DNA from: an uncultured Clostridium sp.
Lineage (GTDB): Bacteria; Bacillota; Clostridia; Lachnospirales; Lachnospiraceae
Assembly: GCA_947644195.1 (NCBI GenBank)
Contig: CANRZB010000036.1
Coordinates: forward strand, 1 to 41,443
Direction: 5' to 3'
DNA length: 41,443 nucleotides
This document shows, one piece after another, positions 10,701-18,589 of the stretch. Position 1 is the stretch's first letter, and each line of letters begins with the position of its first letter. The position numbers and the translations under genes are program-made. The notes under the pieces are model-generated. The model ran no database searches and had not been told where the DNA came from. It saw only the letters and a list, made by a program, of their open reading frames with translations.

Positions 10701-13047
10701 TACCCTGTCAGAAGATGCGAAACTTATTATACCAGCAGGATCGAAGGTGGTTTCCGATGGAGATGGTGCAGTCCTTACGGTCGAGGGCACAATTGAGAAT
10801 GACGGAAGTATTGATGCACCAGCAACATTGGATATCACGGAAAGTGGAACACTTCATAATCATGGGACGGTTCTGGGAAACATTATGCCCAATGCTGGGA
10901 AGATTGACAACACGGGTGGTATCCTTGGCGGAGAGGTAGAGAATACTGACGGTGGCATAGTGGAAGGCGGTACGATTACCGGCACGGTCACAGGGGGTAC
11001 GGTAACAGGTCCTCTCATCAATGAAGGGATCATCGAGGGCTCCACTGTTACTGGGCCGATAGAACTTCCTACAGATGGAAAAATAATAGATTCTCTGGTC
11101 AATGGAACCGTGATAGATAAAGGCGGGGATCTGTCCTATACCGAAGACCATGGTGGAAACGGTGTGATTACATCCCCTGGCGGCAGCGGTACGGGGAGTA
11201 CTCCAGTGCAAAAACTGATAGATGCCCTGGGCGGCGCAGCAGTAGAATCCCCTACAGGAACTGTTAAACTCGTGGCTGACGTGAACCTTACTACAAATCC
11301 GATCATCATTGATAGTGAAGTGATTATTGACCTGAACGGCCACACCATCATGGGACCGGAAGGGAAGCCTGCGATCCAGGTCGAGGGTGGGGATGTAACC
11401 ATCAAGGACTCTTCTGACCCTGACAGCGGTTCTGTTATCGGTGGCAATGGCGGCAAGGGAGAGCCTGGCGCACCCGGCATCGAGAACAAAGGGGATGGTA
11501 AGTTTACCCTTGAGGGGGGCACCGTTATCGGCGGCAGCGGCGGCACGGACGGTGACGGCGGAGCCGGTATCAAGAACACCGGCAATGGCGATGTCGTTAT
11601 TAAAGGTGGTGAAGTCAACGGAGGCACGGGAGGTTTTGGAGAGCCCGGTGGCAAAGGTGGCAGCGGTATTGAGAACGTCGGTGATGGAAAAGTAAATATG
11701 GAAGACGGTAAAGCGGAAGGTGGCAGCGGCAATAACGGAGGCGTCGGCGGCAATGGTGTGACTAATGCCGGCGGAGGCCTCGTGGATGTTATTAGCGATG
11801 AAGTCATCGTGACCGGAGGCACTGGCGGCAGAACTGGCGAAGGCGAGGGAGGCGAAGGCGGCAGAGGCATCTACAGTGATCTGGACCAAGTAACGGTTGA
11901 TCCAGATGCTTCCATTAGTGCAGGCGAGGGCGGCGTCGGCGGCGATGGGACGGTGGCTTCCCGAAGTGTAGTGCCCGTCATTGATGCAATTCCTGAACAG
12001 GATTATACCGGCGGAGAGATCACACCTGCTGTGGTACTTCGGGACGGTGTGGACGTCATCCCTGTCAGCGAGTATGAAGTTGAGTATAAGAATAATATCC
12101 ATGTAGGTACTGCAACCGTTACCGTGAAAGACAAACCGAATAAGGAAAATGCATTGTATAAACTTGCAGTTATAACGACAACATTTGTAATCAAGGGAGA
12201 GCCGATAGCAACGCCAGAACCATCAACAGAACCGGGAGCAGCAACGCCAGAACCGGGAGGAACGGCAAAGCCATCCGCAGAACCATCAACAGAACCGGGA
12301 ACAGCAACGCCAGAACCGGGAGGAACGGCAAAGCCATCCGCAGAACCATCAACAGAACCGGGAACAGCAACGCCAGAACCGGGAGGAACGGCGAAGCCAT
12401 CCGCAAAACCATCAACAGAACCGGGAGGAACGGCGAAGCAGAGCAAGAAAAAAACGGGTTCATTGGCTTATTCTAATATGAGTGGAACTGTTTTTATAGT
12501 GACGGGAAAGCAGAAAGGTAAAGACAGTATCAAATTGACATGGCAAAAAGTAAACAATGCATCTGGCTATGAAATTTACTGGTCATACTGTGATGCCAAG
12601 AAAAACTTCAAGAAGGCAGGGACTGTAAAAGCGTCGAAAAAACGGGTGTTTACTCATAAGAAATGTAAGAAGGACAGAGCCTATAAATATTATATTGCTG
12701 CTTATAAAGTAAGAGAAGGGAAGAAGGAGTACATTGCAAAATCCACGGTCATCCATGTGGCGATGAATGACGAGAAGCGCACTAATGTGAAAAAGATTTC
12801 CGTAAGCAAAGCCAAAGTATCCTTGAAGCGGAATCAATGGTTCCAGATTAAGGCAGGAATCGTCCTGGAGGACAGAAAGAAAAAGGCCCTGTGCCATGCG
12901 CCAGCCCTGCGGTATTCCAGCAGTAACAGGAAAGTTGCGTTGGTAAATAAAAGAGGAAAGATCTTTGCCAAGGGGAAGGGGAATAGTGCCATTTATATTA
13001 TTGCCAACAATGGATTAGTAAAGAAAATAAGAGTGCGCGTGAAATAA
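7795..13047 (+). CDS. Giant secreted adhesin-like protein with InlB repeats, beta-solenoid and Ig-like tail
   Basis: A 1750-aa exported protein. Lys-rich N-terminus plus a hydrophobic stretch ending QTALAAS is a signal peptide (residues 1-48). In order: a unique domain (50-240); three InlB B-repeats (about 243-462), two almost identical; Ig-like modules (about 465-845); a degenerate InlB unit (about 850-920); a solenoid-like stretch rich in GGT/GGxVxG (about 930-1080); a pectate-lyase-like region with IIDLNGHTI and GGDVTIKDSS followed by a glycine-rich array (about 1140-1370); an Ig-like module with QDYTGGEITPAVVL (about 1388-1470); a Pro/Thr/Glu linker of 21-residue repeats (1475-1548); an FnIII domain (about 1575-1660); and a very basic Ig-like (Big_2) domain ending RVRVK. 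There is no LPXTG motif, so retention may rely on the basic tail. GAGGGGGGC precedes ATG 7795. Adhesion or polymer binding is inferred. Confidence 0.8.
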   Translation: MYHIKSKNNQKSKKNRKCRKNDWKQLLSLVLCVTLILGIQPYPQTALAASTYSDAAITVDTSAARYYYAGGNSDNPNDFGSNGEKQSLSATSNELTFSTPEKPATQKCMMAYVPFSVSVKIPAYTTRTFQMSFYLDLSASTGSASGVFAELLKGGVPGTFNNNQNADYSTNTVLRIFSGSSDPSANSTATHTVTYENHTASEVTKTENFVFFCGNRKTGLYQPKPTYHCKLTGITYDETHDTKSVSFDAGGGSVDTASKTVTYYGKYGDLPTPSRTGYSFAGWYTAASDGSKIESTTTVPVSAGDTLYAHWTANSYTVTFDKNGGDTPSQASKSVTYDSTYGTLATVSRTGYTFAGWYTAASGGTQVTSSTKVTTAGAHTLYAHWTADSHTVTFDKNGGDTPSQASKSVTYDSTYGALATVSRTGYTFAGWYTAASGGTQITSSTKVTTAGNHTLYAHWTANKYTITFSGAVSGSESIDYTYAQAGTILFPQAVDQMGSGKIFTGWKLTTSPATKPTVDGTEVSTSAIYQPGQALACNGGALGNMTFTAQYATLTGTSSTSEKLTISGKNTISAPPAKVTYTVKITGNDSLKALSIGGVTVTRNGTENFVLTTTGTSSKAVLIGGESVGSVGANGTLTVAYKTLTVTVNANKAVTLQGGPALTRSEPVGGVYTYTHTARDPGSNSFPILVDGVAIGKTVSYGNKTVLTYVTATAAITIQSGASVSSVELVCGNKTLAMGKSSTNQYTYTGLNDGTSYTLRVNGTNISSQTTDFSANKTLNATIYSKTVTTKKNGTAADIPGVGDVKMDGLSAVRTGVGTYLATKVGTSIGNDVTINGESVTATSGVVEYYTMVYDANGGNNAPVDGNIYRKGSKAITLGQGGMVKEGCSFLGWKNGGTDIGVGEMLTVNGKTTLTAQWKEHAACEVKWQTPGGEPQYGTLAEALDAAGTTPDVTITVQDGKTASLPADHTLSEDAKLIIPAGSKVVSDGDGAVLTVEGTIENDGSIDAPATLDITESGTLHNHGTVLGNIMPNAGKIDNTGGILGGEVENTDGGIVEGGTITGTVTGGTVTGPLINEGIIEGSTVTGPIELPTDGKIIDSLVNGTVIDKGGDLSYTEDHGGNGVITSPGGSGTGSTPVQKLIDALGGAAVESPTGTVKLVADVNLTTNPIIIDSEVIIDLNGHTIMGPEGKPAIQVEGGDVTIKDSSDPDSGSVIGGNGGKGEPGAPGIENKGDGKFTLEGGTVIGGSGGTDGDGGAGIKNTGNGDVVIKGGEVNGGTGGFGEPGGKGGSGIENVGDGKVNMEDGKAEGGSGNNGGVGGNGVTNAGGGLVDVISDEVIVTGGTGGRTGEGEGGEGGRGIYSDLDQVTVDPDASISAGEGGVGGDGTVASRSVVPVIDAIPEQDYTGGEITPAVVLRDGVDVIPVSEYEVEYKNNIHVGTATVTVKDKPNKENALYKLAVITTTFVIKGEPIATPEPSTEPGAATPEPGGTAKPSAEPSTEPGTATPEPGGTAKPSAEPSTEPGTATPEPGGTAKPSAKPSTEPGGTAKQSKKKTGSLAYSNMSGTVFIVTGKQKGKDSIKLTWQKVNNASGYEIYWSYCDAKKNFKKAGTVKASKKRVFTHKKCKKDRAYKYYIAAYKVREGKKEYIAKSTVIHVAMNDEKRTNVKKISVSKAKVSLKRNQWFQIKAGIVLEDRKKKALCHAPALRYSSSNRKVALVNKRGKIFAKGKGNSAIYIIANNGLVKKIRVRVK
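8737..9180 (+). repeat. Two tandem 222-bp InlB B-repeats
   Basis: Two head-to-tail copies, 8737-8958 and 8959-9180, each encoding 74 residues. They differ at only a few codons (for example V/I in GGTQVTSS and AH/NH before TLYAHW). A more diverged unit precedes them from about 8521. Such nearly identical in-frame copies can expand or contract by recombination. Confidence 0.85.
12217..12438 (+). repeat. 63-bp tandem repeat, Pro/Thr/Glu linker
   Basis: Three full copies (12217-12279, 12280-12342, 12343-12405) and a partial fourth, encoding EPSTEPGTATPEPGGTAKPSA-type units. The copies are nearly identical at the DNA level and the unit is a multiple of three, so copy-number change would alter linker length without a frameshift. 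Confidence 0.9.
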
Positions 13048-13106
13048 AACGTAGACACGTGTTGCAGAGAAGATTATGTTGGATAAATGGTATCTGTATC
13101 AATAAA

Positions 13107-13134
13107 TGCGGAGCGGGAAACTGCTCCGTATTTT
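13107..13134 (+). terminator. Intrinsic terminator of the surface-protein operon
   Basis: TGCGGAGC pairs with GCTCCGTA (8 bp with one G-T) around an 8-nt loop, followed by TTTT. It lies 60 bp after the 1750-aa gene. Confidence 0.65.
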
Positions 13135-13251
13135 GATGCCTTTAGGAGGGGAATCACTTTATTCTGGCGGCTTGTTTCAATTTATGATATGATAGGGAAA
13201 ATGGAAAAGAAGACCATCAGATGTGGAATGATTTACAGGGAGGATAAATGA

Positions 13252-14373
13252 TTGGATAGTAAAAAGAAACGAATTAAGATTGCCGCGGTAACGTCCATGG
13301 TTATGATGATCCTTGTGGGAAGCATGGTTGTTTGGCTTCAACTTCAACAGCAGAAAAAGGAACACGTAGAGACAAAGAGTACATCGGCTCCTGAGGTTAC
13401 CCTTGCTCCAACGCCAATCCCAACGCCAACGGCAGACCCCAGGGCTGGAAAAGTGCAGAGTTCGCTGACCGGTGAATGGGTTACTGAAAAGGTGGAAGCG
13501 AAACGCCCTTATGCGGTCATGATCAACAATATTGAATATGCATTTAAAAATCAGAGAGGGACTTCCAAGGCGGATATTATTTATGAGGCATTGGCGGAGG
13601 GCGGAATTACCCGGATGATGGCGATTTATCAGGATCCGTCCAAGGTAAAAGCGATTGGGTCCGTTCGCAGTGCCAGACATTATTATGTTCAGTTTGCCAA
13701 AGAATGGAATGCGATTTATTGTCACTTTGGCCATACGAAATATGCAACCAAACAGATTGAAAAACTGAAGATCAATAATCTTAGCGGGCTTTCCGGGATT
13801 GGTCCTGTGGTTTATGAGAGAGACCGTTCCATTTCAGCACCCCATAATGTATTCACTTCTGGTGCGAAGTTACAAAAAGGAACAAAAAAATTAAAATATT
13901 CCCGAAAGCAGAATACAGATAAGACGGCAGAACATTTTCATTTTTATGAAGAAGAAAGAGATTTAGCACAGGGGAAAACAGCGAAAAATGTTACACTTCC
14001 TTTTTCCGCTTATTCTACCTGCAAGTTGAAGTATAGTCCCAAAAAGGGGACATATTCTAAATTTGAATATGAGCAGAAACATATGGATGTCTATTATAAA
14101 AAGCAGCTTTCGTTCAAAAACGTAATTGTTCAATATGTGGAGGAATCTAATATTGACCATAACGGATATCAGACAATGAAGTTGTCGAACCATTCTGGAA
14201 AAGGTTATTATTTGAGCCGGGGAAAGGCACAAAAAATAACCTGGGAGCGCAAGGAATCGGAAAATAAAATGGTATATAAAGACAATAATGGCAATGTTTT
14301 AACGATCAATCCGGGAAAGACATATATTGCGGTCTATCCCAACAGCCGGAAACAGTTCATTAAGATAAAATAA
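13252..14373 (+). CDS. DUF3048 (YerB-like) membrane-anchored protein
   Basis: A 373-aa protein with one N-terminal membrane segment (about residues 9-27) and a Thr/Pro linker with PTPIPTPTADP, so the bulk is extracytoplasmic. The core matches DUF3048: PYAVMINN, ADIIYEALAEGGITRMMAIY, IGSVRSARHYYVQFA and, in the C-terminal part, PYSVEY-like segments ending GKTYIAVYPNSR. YerB-type proteins are usually lipoproteins; here no lipobox Cys is visible, so it appears anchored by the transmembrane helix instead. The start is TTG 13252 with GGGAGG about 8 nt upstream; the ATG at 13248 runs into a stop at once. Biochemical function of the family is not known. Confidence 0.85.
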   Translation: MDSKKKRIKIAAVTSMVMMILVGSMVVWLQLQQQKKEHVETKSTSAPEVTLAPTPIPTPTADPRAGKVQSSLTGEWVTEKVEAKRPYAVMINNIEYAFKNQRGTSKADIIYEALAEGGITRMMAIYQDPSKVKAIGSVRSARHYYVQFAKEWNAIYCHFGHTKYATKQIEKLKINNLSGLSGIGPVVYERDRSISAPHNVFTSGAKLQKGTKKLKYSRKQNTDKTAEHFHFYEEERDLAQGKTAKNVTLPFSAYSTCKLKYSPKKGTYSKFEYEQKHMDVYYKKQLSFKNVIVQYVEESNIDHNGYQTMKLSNHSGKGYYLSRGKAQKITWERKESENKMVYKDNNGNVLTINPGKTYIAVYPNSRKQFIKIK

Positions 14374-14447
14374 CCTTCGTTGCACGGGGAAAGAATGGAA
14401 TATGTAGAAAAATCACAATGAGAATGTGTTTGTTGAAAAGAGGAGAT

Positions 14448-14810
14448 ATGGATAAACGGGAAATTATGCTTTTGACAGGCATTATCATAGCGTCACTTTG
14501 GTTGTTCCTGTGTATCTTTCTGGAAGGCAGGAAAAGAAGATATGTCATTATAGCAGGGATTTTGGCAGATTTTGTGCTATTCTTACTTTGTAGAAATTTC
14601 GAAATGTTTCTCATAGGTGTGGCGGGAGGTCTGATTTGTGGTTTGGTTCCCGGTTTTGGCGGCAGTTTGAGGAAATATGATACGGCAGTTCAGGAGCTGC
14701 ATGGCAGGAAAAACTGGGTGATGGTCTCTGTCATCTTGTTTATTATGTTTTTTATGGTAATGTCTATTGCTTATCCAGAAATTAAAGTCGATTTTTCTAA
14801 TTTATTCTGA
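14448..14810 (+). CDS. Small three-helix membrane protein, unknown function
   Basis: About 120 aa with three hydrophobic helices: IMLLTGIIIASLWLFLCIFL; YVIIAGILADFVLFLL running into IGVAGGLICGLVPG; and VMVSVILFIMFFMVMSIAY. No family was recognised. ATG 14448 gives the natural start MDKREIML, with AGAGGAG just upstream though closer than ideal; ATG 14418 is an alternative with no ribosome site. It follows the DUF3048 gene by 74 bp on the same strand and converges on truA. Confidence 0.6.
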   Translation: MDKREIMLLTGIIIASLWLFLCIFLEGRKRRYVIIAGILADFVLFLLCRNFEMFLIGVAGGLICGLVPGFGGSLRKYDTAVQELHGRKNWVMVSVILFIMFFMVMSIAYPEIKVDFSNLF

Positions 14811-14846
14811 TGGAAGTAGAAATAAATTAATATTCCACTTCCATCA
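14808..14846. terminator. Hairpin between convergent genes
   Basis: TGATGGAAGT (14808-14817) pairs perfectly with ACTTCCATCA (14837-14846). It overlaps the stop codons of both the small membrane protein and truA. There is no good T-run on either strand, so a terminator role is only plausible. Confidence 0.4.
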
Positions 14847-15681
14847 AAAACAACCCTTGTTGCGGGGCAGTAAATCCCGCAGTCTCACGGTTCCTAGCAT
14901 TTATCATATGCGTCATATCTTCGGACGATTTCGTACCGATACCTACTTCTAATAGAGTGCCCGTGAGAATCCGTACCATATGGTATAGGAATCCATCTCC
15001 ATAAAAATCCAAAGTTAAAATATGGTTCTCATTTTCTGTAATTGTGACTTGTTCCAGGTTACGTACCGTGGATTTTTTAATATGGCGGTTATCACAAAAA
15101 CTTTTAAAATCATGTTCTCCAGTCAGGATGGAGGCAGCCTGACGCATAGCGTCCAGGTCGTATGCAATATGGCAAAGCCTGTGTGTATTTGTCGTCAGAA
15201 GGTCATTTGCGGCATTTTGTGTCTGCGAGGAAACCAGTCGATTTTGTTTCGCTGCCAATTGATAAAAATAATCTCTGTCCGAAAAACGGGCCAGATATCT
15301 CCGCTCAAAAATATTTGCCACACTATGATTATCAATTTGGTAGCGGTAATGTTTGCGGCTGGCATTTAATCTTGCGTGGAAGCGAGGTGCTGCTTCCCTC
15401 AGTGACAGGACACGGATATCTGCTGGAAGCTGTTGATTAAGCTGGTTCTGTAATGTCTCCAGGTTCCGTGCCTGGTTGGTTTTAAAATTGGCAACCTGTC
15501 CCAAAGCATGGACACCAGCGTCTGTGCGTCCTGAGCCATGAAGTTCTATTTTTTCATTTAACAGTTTAGCTAATATTGTTTCGATTCGTTCCTGTATGGT
15601 ATTTTCGGTATTTCCTTGTTTCTGCCATCCGCTGTAACGGCTGCCGTCATAGGCAAGGGTCATTCGGTAATTCTGAGGCAT
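14827..15681 (-). CDS. truA: tRNA pseudouridine(38-40) synthase TruA
   Basis: A 284-aa pseudouridine synthase acting on the anticodon arm of tRNAs. Visible motifs are MTLAYDGSRYSGWQKQG at the N-terminus, the catalytic-Asp motif HGSGRTDAGVHALGQVANF, RFHARLNASRKHYRYQI, EHDFKSFCDN and the C-terminal FYGDGFLYHMVRILTGTLLEVGIG. The start at 15681 (MPQNYRMTLAY) has GGAGAA 8 nt upstream; a six-residue longer version is unlikely. It stands alone between unrelated genes, not in the ribosomal-protein context where clostridial truA often lies, so a second copy elsewhere in the genome is possible. Confidence 0.95.
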   Translation of the reverse strand: MPQNYRMTLAYDGSRYSGWQKQGNTENTIQERIETILAKLLNEKIELHGSGRTDAGVHALGQVANFKTNQARNLETLQNQLNQQLPADIRVLSLREAAPRFHARLNASRKHYRYQIDNHSVANIFERRYLARFSDRDYFYQLAAKQNRLVSSQTQNAANDLLTTNTHRLCHIAYDLDAMRQAASILTGEHDFKSFCDNRHIKKSTVRNLEQVTITENENHILTLDFYGDGFLYHMVRILTGTLLEVGIGTKSSEDMTHMINARNRETAGFTAPQQGLFLMEVEY

Positions 15682-15813
15682 AAATTCTCCTATTAACAAA
15701 TAAGTGGGGGTTCTGTATCTAAAAAAGTGAAGTCATTTTTTACTAATCTACTTCATGTTGCCATGGATGCTGCTTGTTGTCAATGCTTTTGTGATGCTTT
15801 GCATTTAAAAATG

Positions 15814-15822
15814 TGTTATACT
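15814..15822 (+). promoter_or_regulatory. Extended -10 promoter for the two-component operon
   Basis: TGT followed by TATACT (15817-15822), an extended -10 without a good -35 box, about 75 bp before the response-regulator start. Confidence 0.4.
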
Positions 15823-15905
15823 CAATGATAAAATAATGGATTTGGAAGTCGACAGATTGGCAATGACAGGGGAATGGGAGATCTAACGGAACCAGGAGGT
15901 GCATC

Positions 15906-16592
15906 GTGAATAAAAACATATTAATTGTAGATGATGATGAGGATTTGTCGGCCATTCTTTCTGAAATGCTGGAAAACTATGGTTATCGGGTGGACTGTGC
16001 CGATAGTGGAACCAGAGCTTTCGAAATGCTGTCAGAACATACCTATCATCTGATTTTACTGGATATCAATCTACCGGAAACGACAGGTTTTGAACTGTTA
16101 AAAGAACTTAGAACGGTTTCCAATGTCCCCGTCATTTTTGCAAGTGCAAGAACCAGTGAGACAGACCGGATTACAGGTTTTGACATAGGGGGAGATGATT
16201 ATCTTCCCAAACCGTATTCCATGCAGGAGTTACTGTCAAGGGTCAATGCGCTGATGCGTCGGGCCTATGACTTTTCTGAGGAGGAAAAAGTCATAACCTT
16301 CGGCAATGTTTCAGTGAATATCACGGCAAGAACAGTGACAAAAAATGGACAGGCAGTCTCCCTCTCTCTAAAAGAATTCGATTTGCTTGCGTTTCTCTGT
16401 CAACATAAAAATACAGCTATAACCAAGGAGAAATTGATCAGCGGAGTTTGGGGCGCATTTTCCCTGGTGGAACCCTCGACATTAACGGTTCATATACGTT
16501 GGCTGCGGGAAAAACTGGAAGATGACCCTGCCAAGCCGAAATACATCAAAACTATTTATAAAGTGGGGTATGCACTGGAGGATCTTCTATGA
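15906..16592 (+). CDS. OmpR/PhoB-family response regulator
   Basis: A 228-aa transcription regulator. The receiver domain (1-118) has the acidic pocket IVDDDED, phospho-acceptor Asp53 in LLDINLP, Ser/Thr switch in IFASA and Lys in YLPKPYS. The C-terminal winged helix (about 130-228) has SLKEFDLLAFLCQH and HIRWLREKLEDDP. The start is GTG 15906 behind AGGAGGTG. It overlaps the sensor kinase by 4 nt (ATGA), a sign of coupled translation, and is followed by ABC transporter genes, so it likely controls them through the CTTAAG site at 17746-17762. Confidence 0.95.
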   Translation: MNKNILIVDDDEDLSAILSEMLENYGYRVDCADSGTRAFEMLSEHTYHLILLDINLPETTGFELLKELRTVSNVPVIFASARTSETDRITGFDIGGDDYLPKPYSMQELLSRVNALMRRAYDFSEEEKVITFGNVSVNITARTVTKNGQAVSLSLKEFDLLAFLCQHKNTAITKEKLISGVWGAFSLVEPSTLTVHIRWLREKLEDDPAKPKYIKTIYKVGYALEDLL

Positions 16593-17725
16593 AAAGCAAA
16601 TTAATAGTAATCACCATTTTTTTCTCTTTTGTAATTATTTTACTGTCGGCAGGCTGCTATATTTCTTCCAGGAGTCTGACGCCCCAGGAGGAAAACGCGG
16701 AATATATTGTTGCATTGAATGAAATAAAGCAGTTAAGCCATCAAGGAAAATATGAAAAAGTACAGGAAAAAATCAACGAATTACAAGAACATATGCACCA
16801 TGCCGAAGAACAAAAAAGTGGTGTGTCTTCTATTTTGATTATGTGTGGCGTAAGTATCTTATTTTTTCTGGTTGCTTTTTGTTACATTTATTTTGCGATC
16901 CTGAGGCCCTTTGAAAAAATGAAAGACTTTGCAGGAAAGATATCTGCGGGAGATTTCAGTGTCCCTTTAAATTATCAGCGGTCGAACTATTTCGGAGAAT
17001 TTACCTGGGCGTTTGATAGTATGAGAACGGAGATCACGAAATTAAGAGCCAGCGAAAAGGAAGCGATCGAAAATAACAAAACTATTATTGCGACGCTTTC
17101 CCATGATATCAAAACTCCAATTTCGTCGATCAGGGCTTATATAGAAGGATTCTCTGCAAATATGGATGATTCGTATGAAAAGAGGGAACGTTACCTGAGG
17201 GTGATTACCAAAAAATGCGATGAGGTTTCCAGGTTGACCGATGATTTATTTCTACATTCCCTTTCTGATCTGGATAAATTAAAAATCATTTCCGAACAGT
17301 TAGAGATCTGTGCATTTATGGAAGATATTGTCAGTGAAATTGCAGCAGAGCAAAACGATATTCATATCCAAAAGGCAGACTTTACGGCATTGGTAAAAGC
17401 AGATAAAAACAGACTGATGCAGATTGCTGAGAATCTTGTCAATAACGCTAGAAAGTACGCAAAAACGGATATTGTTTTGTTTTTTACCAGAGAGGATGAA
17501 ATGGTCGCGCTGCACTTCCGTGATTATGGCAGTGGTATTCCCGATGATAACATGCCGTTTATTTTCGACAAATTTTATCGGGGTAATAATTGTGGCAGCG
17601 AGCAGGGATCTGGCCTTGGCCTTTATATTGTCAAGTATATCACGGAAAAAATGGGTGGGAGCGTAACACTCAGGAACCATGAAAACGGGTTGGAGGTCAT
17701 TGTTCGTCTGCCGATTAGTCAATAA
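16589..17725 (+). CDS. Membrane sensor histidine kinase
   Basis: A 378-aa kinase with two membrane helices (about 5-25 and 75-98) flanking a short (about 50-residue), charged extracytoplasmic loop containing KYEKVQEKINELQEHMHH. A HAMP linker follows. The H-box is ATLSHDIKTPISSIRAYIEG with His172. Then come the N-box NRLMQIAENLVNNARKYA, G1 DYGSGIPDDN, F-box FIFDKFYRG and G2 GSGLGLYIVKYI. All catalytic boxes are intact. The presence of an extracellular loop argues against the loop-less BceS class of peptide-antibiotic sensors. Partner of the response regulator with which it overlaps by 4 nt. Confidence 0.95.
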   Translation: MKSKLIVITIFFSFVIILLSAGCYISSRSLTPQEENAEYIVALNEIKQLSHQGKYEKVQEKINELQEHMHHAEEQKSGVSSILIMCGVSILFFLVAFCYIYFAILRPFEKMKDFAGKISAGDFSVPLNYQRSNYFGEFTWAFDSMRTEITKLRASEKEAIENNKTIIATLSHDIKTPISSIRAYIEGFSANMDDSYEKRERYLRVITKKCDEVSRLTDDLFLHSLSDLDKLKIISEQLEICAFMEDIVSEIAAEQNDIHIQKADFTALVKADKNRLMQIAENLVNNARKYAKTDIVLFFTREDEMVALHFRDYGSGIPDDNMPFIFDKFYRGNNCGSEQGSGLGLYIVKYITEKMGGSVTLRNHENGLEVIVRLPISQ

Positions 17726-17745
17726 TTGATCTTTGGCAGGGTTTC

Positions 17746-17779
17746 CTTAAGGACTTCTTAAGATCTTTTGTGATATGAC
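17746..17779 (+). promoter_or_regulatory. Tandem CTTAAG operator and promoter upstream of ABC genes
   Basis: CTTAAG at 17746-17751 and again at 17757-17762, separated by 5 bp (11-bp period, one helical turn), then 11 bp to TATGAC (17774-17779) as -10. The direct repeat occupies the place of a -35 box. The layout parallels the TTTAAG-N5-TTTAAG sites of the OmpR-type regulator CiaR, which suggests activation by the response regulator encoded just upstream. Confidence 0.55.
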
Positions 17780-17819
17780 AATAAGTGTCAAAAAGTAATC
17801 AAAAGGAAAGGGAGAACTT

Positions 17820-18581
17820 ATGAAAACTGTAATTTTATCGGCAAAAGGTCTGTGTAAAAGTTTTGCCCATAACGGTGGGCAGCTACATGTACTTTCTCAT
17901 ATTGATGTGGATATCTATGAGGGAGATTTTACGGTCATTATGGGAGCAAGTGGTTCGGGAAAGTCAACGCTGCTTTATGCGTTAAGTGGAATGGATAGAG
18001 CAACGGCGGGGGAAGTCATCTATCATGGATGTGACCTTGTAAAAATGAAAGAAAAGGAACTGGCAAAACTTCGTTACACGGACTTTGGTTTTATTTTTCA
18101 GCAGATGCATTTAGTGAGTAATCTATCGCTGTTTGAAAATGTTGCGGTTCCAGGCTATCTAAATAAAAGCGTCTCCGCAAAGGCGGTAAAAAAACGCACG
18201 GATGAACTGCTGGAGCAAATGTCGGTAACGCAGATTAAGACGCATCTGCCATCTCAGGTTTCCGGTGGGGAGCAGCAGAGATGTGCAGTGGCAAGGGCAG
18301 TGATTAATTCGCCCAGACTTCTTTTTGCCGATGAGCCGACCGGGGCCTTAAATCGGAAAAATACGACGGATGTGCTGAATCTCTTGACGGAATTAAACGT
18401 TGATGGACAAAGTGTATTAATGGTTACCCATGATATCAGGGCGGCGCTTAGGGCAAACCGGATTTTGTATCTTGAAGATGGCAAGATTATTGGCGAATTA
18501 ACGTTGCCCCCCTACCATGCCCAAGAAGAAAAGTCTCGTGAAACGCAGGTAAACGCATGGCTTACCTCGTTAGAATGGTAG
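17820..18581 (+). CDS. ABC transporter ATP-binding protein (MacB/LolD type)
   Basis: A 253-aa ATPase. Walker A GASGSGKST at residues 42-50, Q-loop FIFQQMHLV, signature VSGGEQQRCAVARA, Walker B LLFADEPTGALN and H-loop VTHD are all present. The LYALSGMDRATAGEV and TGALN features are those of ATPases that pair with FtsX/MacB-type permeases, which drive export or mechanotransmission and antimicrobial-peptide resistance rather than import. GGGAGAA precedes the ATG. The permease starts 8 bp downstream and the regulator operon lies upstream. Confidence 0.95.
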   Translation: MKTVILSAKGLCKSFAHNGGQLHVLSHIDVDIYEGDFTVIMGASGSGKSTLLYALSGMDRATAGEVIYHGCDLVKMKEKELAKLRYTDFGFIFQQMHLVSNLSLFENVAVPGYLNKSVSAKAVKKRTDELLEQMSVTQIKTHLPSQVSGGEQQRCAVARAVINSPRLLFADEPTGALNRKNTTDVLNLLTELNVDGQSVLMVTHDIRAALRANRILYLEDGKIIGELTLPPYHAQEEKSRETQVNAWLTSLEW

Positions 18582-18589
18582 GTGATACG

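Noticed and set aside
10708-12102. Minus-strand open frames of 464 and 244 codons opposite the glycine-rich part of the 1750-aa gene
   Set aside because: They arise from the biased GGC/GGT codons on the plus strand (reading as Pro/Ala-rich or low-complexity protein), lack ribosome sites and domains, and the plus-strand protein is continuous.
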